Part shown: positions 8,461 to 17,603 of the stretch, in pieces | How positions within the stretch are numbered: the first letter of the stretch is position 1 | How the letters are laid out: every line of letters starts with the position of its first letter | Source: Halalkalibacter alkalisediminis | GTDB taxonomy: Bacteria; Bacillota; Bacilli; Bacillales; Bacillaceae_D | Assembly: GCF_028610705.1 (NCBI RefSeq) | Contig: NZ_JAQQWT010000008.1 | Location: forward strand, 1 to 64,000 | Reading direction: 5' to 3' | DNA: 64,000 nucleotides | Made by a program: the position numbers and the translations under genes | Notes under the pieces: model-generated | Databases searched by the model: none | What the model was told of the DNA's origin: nothing | What the model saw: only the letters and a program-made list of their open reading frames with translations

Positions 8461-9573
8461 CTAAGCTTTTCGAATTGGCGGCGCTTTTACATTTAATTCT
8501 TTTGAAATAGCGAGCATATTTTGCATTCTTCTAGGTTCTATTGGAATTCCCTTACTCATTCTTTCTTGATAAATCTTATGCGTTTGCTCTCCAGGTATAC
8601 GAATTTCGTCCACCCCAGGAGCCTTTTCCGAATTCTTTAAGCTTCCTACCATCTCACTGATTCGCTTTTTAAATTCTTCCTCTGGCATAAAACCATCCAC
8701 ATTAATTGCACCAATGAAATGACTCGTACTCGTTGGTTGATCGACATGTCCATAGCTTAGAACTTGATTCAAAAAAGCTCCCCCACCTAGAACACCTGTA
8801 AGAATATCAGTAAATAAGCCAAACATATATCCTTTATGGCCACCTACTGGTAACACAGATCCTTTCATCGCTTCATTTGGGTCATTGGTTGGTTGGCCAT
8901 CCGCATTAAGAGCCCACCCATCCGGAATTGACTCTTCAGCATTCGAATAGACAACCAGTTTTGTCCAATTCGAGACGGTTGTAGCTGTATCCATAACAAT
9001 GGGAAATTCTTCACCTGGAACAGCAATACACCAAGGATTTGTTCCAAGCATCGGAGTTTTCCCACCAAATGGTGCTGAAACAGGATCGGCATTGGTGAGG
9101 ACCATTCCAATTTTTCCAGATTTTGCTGCTTTTAAGGCATAATATCTAGCAGCGGTTAGCGATGTTGAATTCCTAACAACCACGAAGCCGCTGCCATATA
9201 AATTGGACTTTTTCATCGCTAGATCCATCGCTAGAGAACCCATGATTTGCCCGTATCCTGCTTGGGCATCGACAACAGCTGTCGTTGGTGTTTCATGAAC
9301 GATTTGAAATTCCGCTTTCGGATTAGTGCCTTTATTAAGTGCACGCTTGACCCACAATGCTATTTTATAGGTGCCATGCGTATCTACACCTAATAAATCA
9401 GATTCTACGAGAACTTCAGCCATGATTGTGGCGTGCTTGTTTGACAGTCCAATCAAACTCAGCACTTCCTTCGTCCATCGCTTTAATTCAAAGGCTGATA
9501 GATTAACAGTTTCTGATACTGGGTAATTTTCACGTCCAGGAAAATCATATAAAGTATTATCAATCGTGCTCAC
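8461..9573 (-). CDS. Ldh2-family (malate/L-lactate/ureidoglycolate) dehydrogenase, atypical
   Basis: A cytoplasmic NAD(P)-dependent 2-hydroxyacid dehydrogenase of the Ldh_2 family, 370 residues. Family marks include SDLLGVDTHGTYK (His66), AGYGQIMG, PMLGTNPWCIAVPG, PDGWALNADGQPT, and GGHKGYMFGLFTDILTGVLGGG. It starts at GTG behind AAAGGAGTGG. Two conserved sites are altered. The usual NSxHFGAAGYY reads NSTSLTAARYY (residues 135-145), so the expected active-site His is Ser138, and the ARGK segment after the mid-domain DTATT reads VSNWTK. The frame is intact and the TRAP genes lie directly upstream. It may have a changed reaction or be losing function. Confidence 0.85.
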   Translation of the reverse strand: MSTIDNTLYDFPGRENYPVSETVNLSAFELKRWTKEVLSLIGLSNKHATIMAEVLVESDLLGVDTHGTYKIALWVKRALNKGTNPKAEFQIVHETPTTAVVDAQAGYGQIMGSLAMDLAMKKSNLYGSGFVVVRNSTSLTAARYYALKAAKSGKIGMVLTNADPVSAPFGGKTPMLGTNPWCIAVPGEEFPIVMDTATTVSNWTKLVVYSNAEESIPDGWALNADGQPTNDPNEAMKGSVLPVGGHKGYMFGLFTDILTGVLGGGAFLNQVLSYGHVDQPTSTSHFIGAINVDGFMPEEEFKKRISEMVGSLKNSEKAPGVDEIRIPGEQTHKIYQERMSKGIPIEPRRMQNMLAISKELNVKAPPIRKA

Positions 9574-9589
9574 TCTTCGCCACTCCTTT

Positions 9590-10876
9590 CTAATTCATCA
9601 AATTATTTAACAGCTCTGGCAGGAAGAGCGTAATTTGAGGAATGTAAGTAATGATAATCAGTACAACTAATAAAATCACGATTTGTGGGACTAAGAACTT
9701 AAACATTTCCGGAACTCTAATTTTCGCAATAGCTGCGGTAACGAATAAACAGACCCCAAGCGGTGGCGAAACCATTCCGATTGTTAGATTAACAGCCAAA
9801 ATAATTCCGAAATGGATTAAATCGATGTCTGCTGCTAATACTAATGGCAAAAACAATGGTGTAAAAATCGTTAACGCACTAATCGTATCAATAAATGTTC
9901 CTGCTATTAAAAGAATGACATTGATGAAGAACAGCAGTAATATTTTATTTTCAGCAAATGGCCCTAGCATTGACGCCAATTGATCAGGAATCCGGTGGAA
10001 CGATAGAAACCATGTAAAAAGCGCTGCATTTCCAATTAAGAAAACGATAATTGCTGTCGTTTTAGCTGAACTTAAGACAATTGCGACTAAATCCTTCAAA
10101 TGTAGTTCTCTATAAACAAATAATCCTATAACGAGAGCATAGACGACCGCTATCACGCCAGATTCTGTTGGAGTAAAAACTCCTGATAAAATACCACCAA
10201 CAATAATGATTGGCATAATAAGCGCCAAGACAGCATCCTTCAGCCCCACTACTATCTCTTTAAAACTAGCTCTTTTTTCTCGCCCTTTGTAGTTATGTTT
10301 AATTCCTACGTAGTAACAATAAATCATCAAACCAATTCCCATTAATAACCCTGGAACAACTCCAGCAACAAATAATGCGCCAATTGAAGTACTGGTCATA
10401 ACCCCAAACAACACGAGCGTAATACTCGGGGGAATAATTGGACCAATCGTTCCTGACGTCGCTACTAAGCTAGAAGAGAAGCGACTATCATACCCTTCCT
10501 TCTTCATGGCAGGAATCATCATTCCTCCAATTGCAGCAGCTGCTGCAATTGCTGTACCTGATACAGCTGAAAAGAACATACTAGCAACGACAACGACCAT
10601 GGCCAGACCAGCAGGCAGATGACCTACTAGCGTTTGCGCAAATCGAATCAAGCGTGTTGAAATTCCACCCTTTGTCATCAATTCACCCGCTAAAATAAAT
10701 AACGGTACAGCAACAAGAGAAAAATTATCTATTCCTCTGAAAATTCTTCGAGGGATATTCATGAGCATCTCAGGATCTGTTAAATAGACTCCAACAATTG
10801 AAATAAACCCTAACGAATAGGCAATCGGTATACCAAGAAAAAATAATATAAATAATATAGGTATTAATAAAATCAT
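9590..10876 (-). CDS. TRAP transporter large permease (DctM), system 1
   Basis: The large membrane subunit (428 residues, the usual length) of a tripartite ATP-independent periplasmic transporter, which uses an ion gradient to import organic acids. About 12 hydrophobic helices are visible, with DctM motifs PLFILAGELMTKGG, AVSGTAIAAAAAIGG, GTIGPIIPPSI, FTPTESGVIAVVYAL, and a late NLTIGMVSPPLGVCLF. Its start overlaps the small permease stop by four bases, showing tight coupling. It works with the following two genes and lies in one operon with the Ldh2 gene and the amidohydrolase. Confidence 0.95.
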   Translation of the reverse strand: MILLIPILFILFFLGIPIAYSLGFISIVGVYLTDPEMLMNIPRRIFRGIDNFSLVAVPLFILAGELMTKGGISTRLIRFAQTLVGHLPAGLAMVVVVASMFFSAVSGTAIAAAAAIGGMMIPAMKKEGYDSRFSSSLVATSGTIGPIIPPSITLVLFGVMTSTSIGALFVAGVVPGLLMGIGLMIYCYYVGIKHNYKGREKRASFKEIVVGLKDAVLALIMPIIIVGGILSGVFTPTESGVIAVVYALVIGLFVYRELHLKDLVAIVLSSAKTTAIIVFLIGNAALFTWFLSFHRIPDQLASMLGPFAENKILLLFFINVILLIAGTFIDTISALTIFTPLFLPLVLAADIDLIHFGIILAVNLTIGMVSPPLGVCLFVTAAIAKIRVPEMFKFLVPQIVILLVVLIIITYIPQITLFLPELLNNLMN

Positions 10877-11325
10877 TTAAACACCCCTTTTACTAAATAG
10901 TAAGCCATAAAAAGACCACTGATAGGGATAGACATATATACATAAGCTACTTTAATAGGTAGGAATCCGACGATTGTACCAGATGTGAAATTGGCTATAA
11001 CCAATAATGTACCATAGTAGACAAAAACTCCGATGAAAATAAGCATGATCACAAATTCAGCTGCTTTAAATATTTTCTGAACAAGTTCAGGTGCTTTATC
11101 AAATATTTCTACTTTCAGATGTTCTTTATTCTTCACCGCTAGCGCTGCACCAAATAACACTAAATACACAAAGCTGATCATCAATATCTCTTGGGACCAT
11201 GGCAGAGGGTTCTTTAAGACATACCGATAAAATACTTGTAGAAAAGTGGTTAAAACTGTGATTGTCATACAAACAAAAATAATTAACTCTATCGTGTAAC
11301 TTAAATAATGAGCGATTTTTCTCAA
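10873..11325 (-). CDS. TRAP transporter small permease (DctQ), system 1
   Basis: A four-helix membrane protein of 150 residues, the typical size for DctQ, that bridges the large permease and the solute-binding protein. Recognisable segments are FLQVFYRYVLKNPLPWSQEI and the NKEHLKVEIFD stretch in the middle. It starts at TTG behind GGAGGGGTG with nine bases spacing. A stable hairpin at 11362-11391 separates it from the solute-binding gene upstream. Confidence 0.93.
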   Translation of the reverse strand: MRKIAHYLSYTIELIIFVCMTITVLTTFLQVFYRYVLKNPLPWSQEILMISFVYLVLFGAALAVKNKEHLKVEIFDKAPELVQKIFKAAEFVIMLIFIGVFVYYGTLLVIANFTSGTIVGFLPIKVAYVYMSIPISGLFMAYYLVKGVFK

Positions 11326-11361
11326 ACCGTTTTCACCCCTCCGAAATAAATCTATATAAAT

Positions 11362-11391
11362 ATAGACTACTGCATTAGTACAGTAGTCTAT
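11362..11391 (-). terminator. intercistronic hairpin after the TRAP solute-binding gene
   Basis: ATAGACTACTG pairs perfectly with CAGTAGTCTAT around an eight-base loop, between dctP and dctQ. There is no strong T-run, so partial termination or mRNA protection of the dctP part is more likely than a full stop. The second TRAP operon has a hairpin in the same place. Confidence 0.6.
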
Positions 11392-11431
11392 TTCAGCCCT
11401 TCTAATGCTTAAAGACTTATTTACCTATTGT

Positions 11432-12469
11432 TTATTTTTCGATCTTCTCGATAAGTTCAGCTGGAACTTGAGAACTTAGCACGTCTCGGACTTCTTTAGT
11501 AGCTTCTCTAAACGCATCAAAGTCTATATCACTTGTGATTGTTACACCACTTTCTTCAAGATGTGCAAGGATTTGATCATTTTTCTCCATTAACGTTTCT
11601 CTTTGATATGTTTTCGCAGCTTGTACAGCGTCTTCAACAAGTTGTTGCTGTTCTGCACTTAGTGCTCCCCAAGCTCTCTCACTCATGACGACAATCGCAG
11701 GTGAGAATGTATGTGCTGTAAGTGAAACATATTTTTGTACTTCATAAAATTTCATAGCATAAATCGTATTTAATGGATTCTCTTGTCCATCAACTACACC
11801 TTGGTCAAGCGCAGAATATAGCTCATTAAATGCAACAGGTGTAGGACTTGCACCTATTGCTCTCATATGCGCTTCCCATACAGGTGCTGGTTGTACGCGG
11901 ATATTTAAACCACTCATGTCAGCAGGCGTTTTAACTTCAACTTTATCGTTTGTTACATGTCGTTGCCCAACTTCCCAATAGCCTAAAGCCTTCATTCCTT
12001 TTTGATTCGATAGTTCTAATAACTCTTTTCCAACTTCTCCATCTAATGTTTCATAAACATGATCTAGATCTTCAAAGAGATATGGAATACCGAATACGTT
12101 CATTTCAGGTACTGTATTAGCAAATGAACTATCTGCAGAAACAGTTGTTAAATCAAGAGTACCATCTAAAACCTGCTCAACAGCTTCTCCTTCGTTACCT
12201 AAAACAGAACCGCTGTATATTTCTACTGCAATCGTACCGTTTGAGCTTGCTTCAATTTCTTCTTTAAACTTTTCAGCCGCAATATGATATTGATGTGTTT
12301 CAGAACCAGAATGCGCCAATTTCAATGTTACTTCTGCATCAGTTGCTGCATCCTCTGTATCGTTAGCATCGGCTTCTGCCGGTTCCGAGTTAGAACCCCC
12401 ACTACATGCTACTAGAAAAATAGAAAGCGCTAACATCAAACCAATCAAAGTCATAAATTTCTTGTTCAT
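11432..12469 (-). CDS. TRAP solute-binding lipoprotein (DctP), system 1
   Basis: An extracellular substrate receptor of 345 residues for the TRAP system. The signal peptide ends in lipobox LVAC (cysteine about residue 22), followed by an acidic linker. The DctP domain has LAHSGSETHQYHIAAEKFKE, GVEVDxT-like turns, the carboxylate-binding region DMSGLNIRVQPAP with the conserved arginine, and YSALDQGVVDGQENPL. Presence of that arginine supports an organic acid ligand. The ligand could be a product or precursor of the amide hydrolase and hydroxyacid dehydrogenase in the same operon. Confidence 0.95.
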   Translation of the reverse strand: MNKKFMTLIGLMLALSIFLVACSGGSNSEPAEADANDTEDAATDAEVTLKLAHSGSETHQYHIAAEKFKEEIEASSNGTIAVEIYSGSVLGNEGEAVEQVLDGTLDLTTVSADSSFANTVPEMNVFGIPYLFEDLDHVYETLDGEVGKELLELSNQKGMKALGYWEVGQRHVTNDKVEVKTPADMSGLNIRVQPAPVWEAHMRAIGASPTPVAFNELYSALDQGVVDGQENPLNTIYAMKFYEVQKYVSLTAHTFSPAIVVMSERAWGALSAEQQQLVEDAVQAAKTYQRETLMEKNDQILAHLEESGVTITSDIDFDAFREATKEVRDVLSSQVPAELIEKIEK

Positions 12470-12487
12470 TTGCTTTACCCCTTTTCT

Positions 12488-13279
12488 TTAATTAATTTTA
12501 TATACTGAAGGAACTCGACTTTTAAATACAGGTACCTTTTCTCTAATTACAGGTACCGAATGTAAGTCTAACTCCTTAGTAATCGTTTCTTCATTTTCCT
12601 CGTTTCCACAACTGATAATTTCACCTAAAGGATCAATCATCATTGAATTCCCACAGTATTGAACTCCATTGTATTGTCCAACACAATTAGTCGAGACGAC
12701 GAAAACTTGATTCTCAATTGCTCTAGCAATTTGTAAGTGTTTCCAATGGTACTTTCTTGCTTCTGGCCATTCAGCCACAATAAAGAGAATTTCGGCCCCA
12801 TCTACAGCGAGTTGTCTAGAAAGTTCAGGAAACCTAAGATCATAACAAATGATGAGCCCCGCTTTTATTCCCTCTATTTCAAAAATATGATTATGAGTTC
12901 CTGCTTTTAGATATAAATGTTCATCTAACATAGGGACTAGATGGACTTTATCATAGCGGTAGAGGATCTCACCTTTTCTATTAATAGCAATTGCACTATT
13001 ATAAACCTCATCATCTTTTATGTTGGCAAACGAACCACCAATTATATTAATCTCGTTCTCTCTTGCTAGATTTTGTAGAAATCTTGTTGTTGGTTCTCCA
13101 TCACGATCCGCAATCTCTTTTAATTCTGGTAAGGTGTAGCCAGTTGTCCACATTTCAGGTAATACAATGACGTCAGGACTTTCTTCTTTGCATATATTGT
13201 CTACCCATTCCTTGACTTTCTCCCGATTCTTTTTGGGATTTCCAGGGATAATGTCCATTTGATAAGAAGATATTTTCAT
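12488..13279 (-). CDS. carbon-nitrogen hydrolase (nitrilase superfamily amidohydrolase)
   Basis: A cytoplasmic enzyme of 263 residues that hydrolyses an amide or related C-N bond. The catalytic triad is visible: Glu42 in VLPEMWTTGY, Lys111 in RYDKVHLVP, and Cys145 in LIICYDLRFPELSR. The fold ends with NCVG and NSMMIDPLGEII. The closest branch by motifs is the YafV/omega-amidase-like group (GYTL, CYDLRFPE). It lies 9 bases from the DUF2848 gene and 18 from the TRAP receptor, so it probably acts on the imported compound. The substrate is not readable. Confidence 0.92.
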   Translation of the reverse strand: MKISSYQMDIIPGNPKKNREKVKEWVDNICKEESPDVIVLPEMWTTGYTLPELKEIADRDGEPTTRFLQNLARENEINIIGGSFANIKDDEVYNSAIAINRKGEILYRYDKVHLVPMLDEHLYLKAGTHNHIFEIEGIKAGLIICYDLRFPELSRQLAVDGAEILFIVAEWPEARKYHWKHLQIARAIENQVFVVSTNCVGQYNGVQYCGNSMMIDPLGEIISCGNEENEETITKELDLHSVPVIREKVPVFKSRVPSVYKIN

Positions 13280-13288
13280 TTTCCAACC

Positions 13289-13981
13289 TCAAATCTCTAG
13301 ATTTTTCACTGTATATGAACAAGTTATAGACTGATCTTTTCGTGGGTCTAGTAGGGTAACCTCGTATCCGTCTCCATACTTAAAACCATTTAATAGTGGA
13401 ACTGTACCTGCAAAAACGACTGAGTTTTTCAAGTCTAATTTTTTATTTTTTAGGTAATCTAAAACCTTTTCCAATGGCAAGATAGCTGTAACACTTTGCT
13501 CTTGGTATGGCTCCCATGATCCATTAATTAAGACCTTTGATGCTAATTTTAATTCATTCCAGTTATCTTCCAATTTCGAGAGAGGCCAAGCTTCTTGAGC
13601 CAATGGTTTATCACAGATTTGTTTTGACTTATTAATATCAACAGACTCAAGACCACGATCTGTATGGTCACTGCCAACTGAAACATAAATCTCTTCTTCT
13701 GTATCACCAAAAATCAGCACTATTTCTGCCTCACCCGAAGTCATCGTACCGAGAATTTCCATATTTCCTTTTTGATTTAAACTTGTCACTCTAACAGGGT
13801 ATAACATCGGGATTTCAGGTGGTTTCGGAATTCCTAACTCCGCAAGCTCATCAATATGTTCCTGCACCTTCTTCACGTCAGAACCTGAATATCCAATACA
13901 ATAAACTGAAGTGACATCAAACTTTTTCTCTTCATTATTAATGATAAAACTATATTCATTCTTTAAATCAACTTGTTTCAT
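13289..13981 (-). CDS. DUF2848-family protein
   Basis: A soluble 230-residue protein matching DUF2848 by its conserved GSDHTDRGLE segment, the following SKQICDKPLAQEAWP stretch, and the C-terminal FAGTVPLLNG. The layout with conserved His, Asp and acidic residues resembles fumarylacetoacetate-hydrolase-like folds, but that is inference. No biochemical function is established to my knowledge. It is packed between the GntR regulator (1-base gap) and the amidohydrolase (7-base gap), so it is very likely a step in the same pathway. No signal peptide is present. Confidence 0.8.
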   Translation of the reverse strand: MKQVDLKNEYSFIINNEEKKFDVTSVYCIGYSGSDVKKVQEHIDELAELGIPKPPEIPMLYPVRVTSLNQKGNMEILGTMTSGEAEIVLIFGDTEEEIYVSVGSDHTDRGLESVDINKSKQICDKPLAQEAWPLSKLEDNWNELKLASKVLINGSWEPYQEQSVTAILPLEKVLDYLKNKKLDLKNSVVFAGTVPLLNGFKYGDGYEVTLLDPRKDQSITCSYTVKNLEI

Positions 13982-13982
13982 A

Positions 13983-14657
13983 CTAATTCTCCTCTCTTGT
14001 TATAACCGAATCTAACATTTTCATTAAGGTTTCCTGAGTTTGATAAATATGTTGTTCCATTGCTTCAACGGCCTCTGGTACTGAACGCTTTTGAAGTGCA
14101 CTGAGCAGTTTTTCATGTTCTTCAAGTGTTTCATTCGCCCTCGATTCCTTAGTAATAGCTCTGATTCCAAGTCGAAGCATTTGATCACTTAAATTATCCA
14201 AAAACTGAACCAACCTTGAATTATTTGTTAGCTGCGCTAAGTACATATGGAATCTTCTATCTTCATGAATAAACTCTTCTCTTTTACCCCCTCTTAAAGC
14301 GGCTTCCATATTGTCAAATATGCTTTTCAAATCATTAAGCTGATCATCTGTCAAGTTCGGTGTAATAAGTTTAATCATGAATAACTCATTAGCTAGCCGA
14401 CATTGAAAAACTTCAATCACATCTTGTTTTTCAATTTCCTTAACGATGACTCCTTTCCATGGTATCGTTTCAAGCCACCCTTCAAACTCTAATCGTTTTA
14501 ATGCTTCTCTAACGGGAGTTCTGCTAACCCCTAATAATTCTGCAATCGATCTCTCTTGAAGAAAATCTCCTGTTGAAATTTTTCCCAAAAGTATATTGGC
14601 TTTTAACTCCCGATACACCTGATCTGTATATGAGACAAACTTAGAAACTTTTTTCAA
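13983..14657 (-). CDS. GntR-family regulator with FCD domain
   Basis: A cytoplasmic transcription factor, about 224 residues. The winged helix is at about 10-75 (YRELKANILLGKI, RSIAELLGVSRTPVREALKRLE), and the FCD effector domain covers about 85-215 with metal/ligand residues in FHMYLAQL and EHEKLLSAL. The start is taken at TTG 14657 because AAAGGGGGTG sits just upstream of it; a frame-compatible TTG at 14681 would put that site inside the gene. It leads the catabolic operon and probably represses it until an organic-acid ligand binds. A TGGTATACCA palindrome lies 50 bases upstream. Confidence 0.9.
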   Translation of the reverse strand: MKKVSKFVSYTDQVYRELKANILLGKISTGDFLQERSIAELLGVSRTPVREALKRLEFEGWLETIPWKGVIVKEIEKQDVIEVFQCRLANELFMIKLITPNLTDDQLNDLKSIFDNMEAALRGGKREEFIHEDRRFHMYLAQLTNNSRLVQFLDNLSDQMLRLGIRAITKESRANETLEEHEKLLSALQKRSVPEAVEAMEQHIYQTQETLMKMLDSVITREEN

Positions 14658-14706
14658 AAGAGGTTCACCCCCTTTCTTCAAACTAAGATATATAGTATGT
14701 AGTATG

Positions 14707-14716
14707 TGGTATACCA
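14707..14716. promoter_or_regulatory. candidate GntR/FCD operator
   Basis: The perfect palindrome TGGTATACCA fits the TNGTNNNACNA-like operators of FadR/FCD-type GntR proteins. It is 50 bases upstream of the regulator's start, where autoregulation and control of the whole operon would be expected. Assignment is by position and pattern only. Confidence 0.55.
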
Positions 14717-14829
14717 GTTAAGGTCGTATTGATTCCCGTTTCATAAATAAATCTTAACTGGTTTATATACAGCTTACCTTATTCTTGGTAGATTTCCTAC
14801 TATATTTTTTCATTTATCTGTATTTTCAT

Positions 14830-15020
14830 TTAATTGCCCTTGATAATAACCACCGAATTCGCAGATCCTAACAAGAAAAAGGCCAGCCAAAAATATTTCG
14901 TGAAACTACCACCAATCAATGTAAAATAAGATTCCGGGTTTAAGCCAATCTAAATATTCCGAAAGCAAACACTAATGCCTGACCGGTCTTGACCAATATA
15001 ATGACCAAGATACTTAAATT
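14830..15020 (-). pseudogene. multi-helix membrane protein remnant (C-terminal end)
   Basis: In two minus-strand frames the segments VIILVKTGQALVFAFGIF and then LNPESYFTLIGGSFTKYFW, LAFFLLGSANSVVIIKGN, stop can be joined, giving the last two helices of a transporter-like protein. A frameshift separates them and no upstream part survives. The family is not recognised. The rest of 14717-14829 and 15021-15111 shows no gene. Confidence 0.45.
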
Positions 15021-15111
15021 TCAAGAAAGGAAAAGACGCCTATAGTTTTGTCCGGAATACCATTTCCGTTTATACGCTATGATTATTCACGTCTTGAGCC
15101 CCTTTTCCAGA

Positions 15112-15778
15112 CTAATAGGACATGAACATTCGGTTGTGGAAAATGTTTGTTTCATGACTTAGATACTTGATTATTATAAGCGGAACGATTAGGTAACTTC
15201 CAATAATAATGACAGTTAGAATTCTAAGAACGATAACTAAAATAAATAAAAGATAAAATTCCCATTGTTGATTTACGATTCCTATTCCTATTAAAAGCCT
15301 GCTAGCAATTGCCCAAGAACCATAAATATCTGCATGCAATAGTATCGTTTTCTTCCAGCAAGAACATCGCGAATTACTCCACCACCACTTCCAGTTAAAA
15401 GAGCGGCAACGATAATGGCACTTATTGGATGGTTCATTTCGGTAGCGTAGGGAGCACCTTGTATAGCAAAGGCAGATAGTCCAATGGCGTCGGTATAGGT
15501 TCCCCACCTTTTCCACTGCTTCAAAGCACGGAATGGAAAAGCAAACACAACTATAATCAGACTAACAGCCGTTAGAAATAATGGCCCTTGGTCCCATAAA
15601 GCCGATATGGGTACACCTATTAAAAGATTTCGAATCGCACCTCCAGCAAAGGCTGTGACTAACTAAAACATTATACTCCTAAAATATCGTATTCTTCTTC
15701 CATCGCTACGATAGCGCCACCTATGGCAAACGCAATTGTTCCAACAATATTTAAGATTTCCCATTACAAGCCATTCAT
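15112..15778 (-). pseudogene. TRIC/UPF0126 (YvgT-like) membrane protein pseudogene
   Basis: Joined across frames it reads NIVGTIAFAIGGAIVAMEEEYDILGV, VTAFAGGAIRNLLIG, YTDAIGLSAFAIQGA, AALLTGSGGGVIRDVLAGRK, then a final hydrophobic tail. This is the two-repeat fold of UPF0126/TRIC family cation or glycine channels. Lesions are an in-frame stop just after the start (TTG TAA), a stop after ILGV, and a frameshift after GRK. The original start would be ATG at 15776-15778. It is clearly dead. Confidence 0.85.
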
Positions 15779-15823
15779 CCTTTCTAATGTTCCAAAACGG
15801 GTCACTTATTGTTAAACAAATAT

Positions 15824-15851
15824 AGACAGAGAATGTTAACATCCTCTGTCT
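15824..15851 (-). terminator. terminator-like hairpin after the M20 gene
   Basis: AGACAGAG pairs with CCTCTGTCT around GTTAAC, about 185 bases downstream of the amidohydrolase stop. It has a modest T-rich tail on the minus strand. The gap 15779-16035 holds nothing else. Confidence 0.5.
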
Positions 15852-16035
15852 TTCAATGAGAAAACTAGACTTATTATTTCTATAAAAGACCTGATAAAGG
15901 ATACTTTTTCAGATATCGCTACATATGGTCTACTTCCCGCTTAATAAATTCGTCCAATCACTATTTCCATGTTATTAAATATCACTTATTTTCCAGTACG
16001 ATGAAAAGACTAAAGAGTTATTCCTTCTCTAAGCT

Positions 16036-17469
16036 TCAGAACTTTTTGCTCTGTGATCTAACTTTCTCTTTCCTTTTTCCAGTTGGTCCCAATTCTGCTG
16101 GGATCCCCGCTACATATTGTCTTTCTTTTGTACTTTTCTTGAACTCTTCCAATGCCTTATCAAGAATATTTCCTTTATTGATCAATAAATCATAAGCCGT
16201 TAGTGACATGACTTGGGCCGCTAAATGCATCCCTTTAAAACCAATTGATGACCCAAATGAAGCAGTCGCCTGCCAAGAATGAAGTGCAACACCAACAGGA
16301 GCACAGGTTGTACTAATCATGCCCAATGGTGTAATCCAACTTACATCCCCTACATCGGTTGAACCGCTAAGGGATTTTCCATTTAACTCCTTTTTATATT
16401 GAACGTTCGTTGGAAGTAGCTCATTAACGGTACTACCGAACAACCCAGTTCCATTTCCGACTGCCTTCTCAATGGAATTCACTAATTGCTTTGCAAAACC
16501 TTGTTCATCCTCAGTAAATAACAGATCAGTAGATTCTTGCATGTTTTTATACATTAGCTCATTTAAATGTTCATTGGGAAGGGTTTCATATGCAAATGCT
16601 AATATTTCAGAGTCTACATTTGTTTCCGTCATCATGGCTGCCCCTTTTGCAATTTTCTCGACTCTTGTAAATAGTTGATCGACTGCATCTTTGGTAGCTC
16701 CTCTCAAGTAATACCAGACAACGGCTTCATCTGGAACAACATTGGGTGCAAGTCCACCGTTTGTAATGACGTAATGAAAACGAGTACCATCTGGAACATG
16801 TTCCCGTAAATAGTTAGTTCCTACATTCATAAGCTCTACACCATCAAGAGCACTTCTTCCTGCATGAGGTGCAGCGGCGGCATGTGCTGTAATACCTTTA
16901 AAATGGAATTTAACAGAAACCATCGCTTGCATACTCATATTCATTACGATGTTCGAGTCGCCAGGATGCCAAGTTAAAGCACAGTCTAAATCATTAAAAA
17001 CGCCTTCTCTAGCCATAAATGTTTTTCCAGAGAGAACCTCTTCTGCCGGACAACCATAATAACGAATCGTTCCACTAAGCCCCTCCTCTTTCATTACTTT
17101 CTTTAAAGCTATGACGGCTTCTACCCCCCCTGTCCCCAGTAAATTATGTCCACACCCATGCCCTGGACCATTTGAAACAATTTCCTCCTGAACTGCACTT
17201 ACCTGTTGAGAAAGTCCTGGTAATGCATCATATTCACCTAATATCCCAATTATAGGTTTTCCTGTACCATATTCAGCTACAAACGCTGTATCCATTTCAC
17301 CAATAGGTGAGTAAATGTTAAATCCCTCTTCTTCTAATTTAGATATTTGTAAATTAGAAGCATACTTTTCTTCATATGCGACTTGAGGATGGTCCCAAAT
17401 CTGTTTTGCCATATCAGTAAACTCGGACTGATCCTTTTTAATTAATTCTAGAATTCTTTGTTTACTCAA
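16036..17469 (-). CDS. M20-family amidohydrolase (AbgB-like)
   Basis: A cytoplasmic metal-dependent amidohydrolase of 477 residues, the size of AbgB (p-aminobenzoyl-glutamate hydrolase subunit B). Metal ligands can be seen in LGEYDALPG (Asp81), GHGCGHN (Cys106, His108) and CPAEE (Glu143/144). ALTWHP and the dimerisation-domain HAAAAPHAGRSALDGVELM follow. It starts at TTG behind GGAGTGATT. It sits next to a truncated transporter gene, an arrangement typical of aminoacyl or folate-breakdown amide uptake and hydrolysis. Unlike its neighbours, the frame is intact and full length. The exact substrate is unknown. Confidence 0.9.
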   Translation of the reverse strand: MSKQRILELIKKDQSEFTDMAKQIWDHPQVAYEEKYASNLQISKLEEEGFNIYSPIGEMDTAFVAEYGTGKPIIGILGEYDALPGLSQQVSAVQEEIVSNGPGHGCGHNLLGTGGVEAVIALKKVMKEEGLSGTIRYYGCPAEEVLSGKTFMAREGVFNDLDCALTWHPGDSNIVMNMSMQAMVSVKFHFKGITAHAAAAPHAGRSALDGVELMNVGTNYLREHVPDGTRFHYVITNGGLAPNVVPDEAVVWYYLRGATKDAVDQLFTRVEKIAKGAAMMTETNVDSEILAFAYETLPNEHLNELMYKNMQESTDLLFTEDEQGFAKQLVNSIEKAVGNGTGLFGSTVNELLPTNVQYKKELNGKSLSGSTDVGDVSWITPLGMISTTCAPVGVALHSWQATASFGSSIGFKGMHLAAQVMSLTAYDLLINKGNILDKALEEFKKSTKERQYVAGIPAELGPTGKRKEKVRSQSKKF

Positions 17470-17603
17470 ACTTAATCACTCCATTATCAAATCAATGTTT
17501 CAGGTCACTTCGCTAAGCTGTTTTTATTTCTAAAGGTTTGTTCAAATATCAACAAACTCAACGTAACGAGCGAAGCACTGGAATCCTTTTTTACATTTAA
17601 TTA

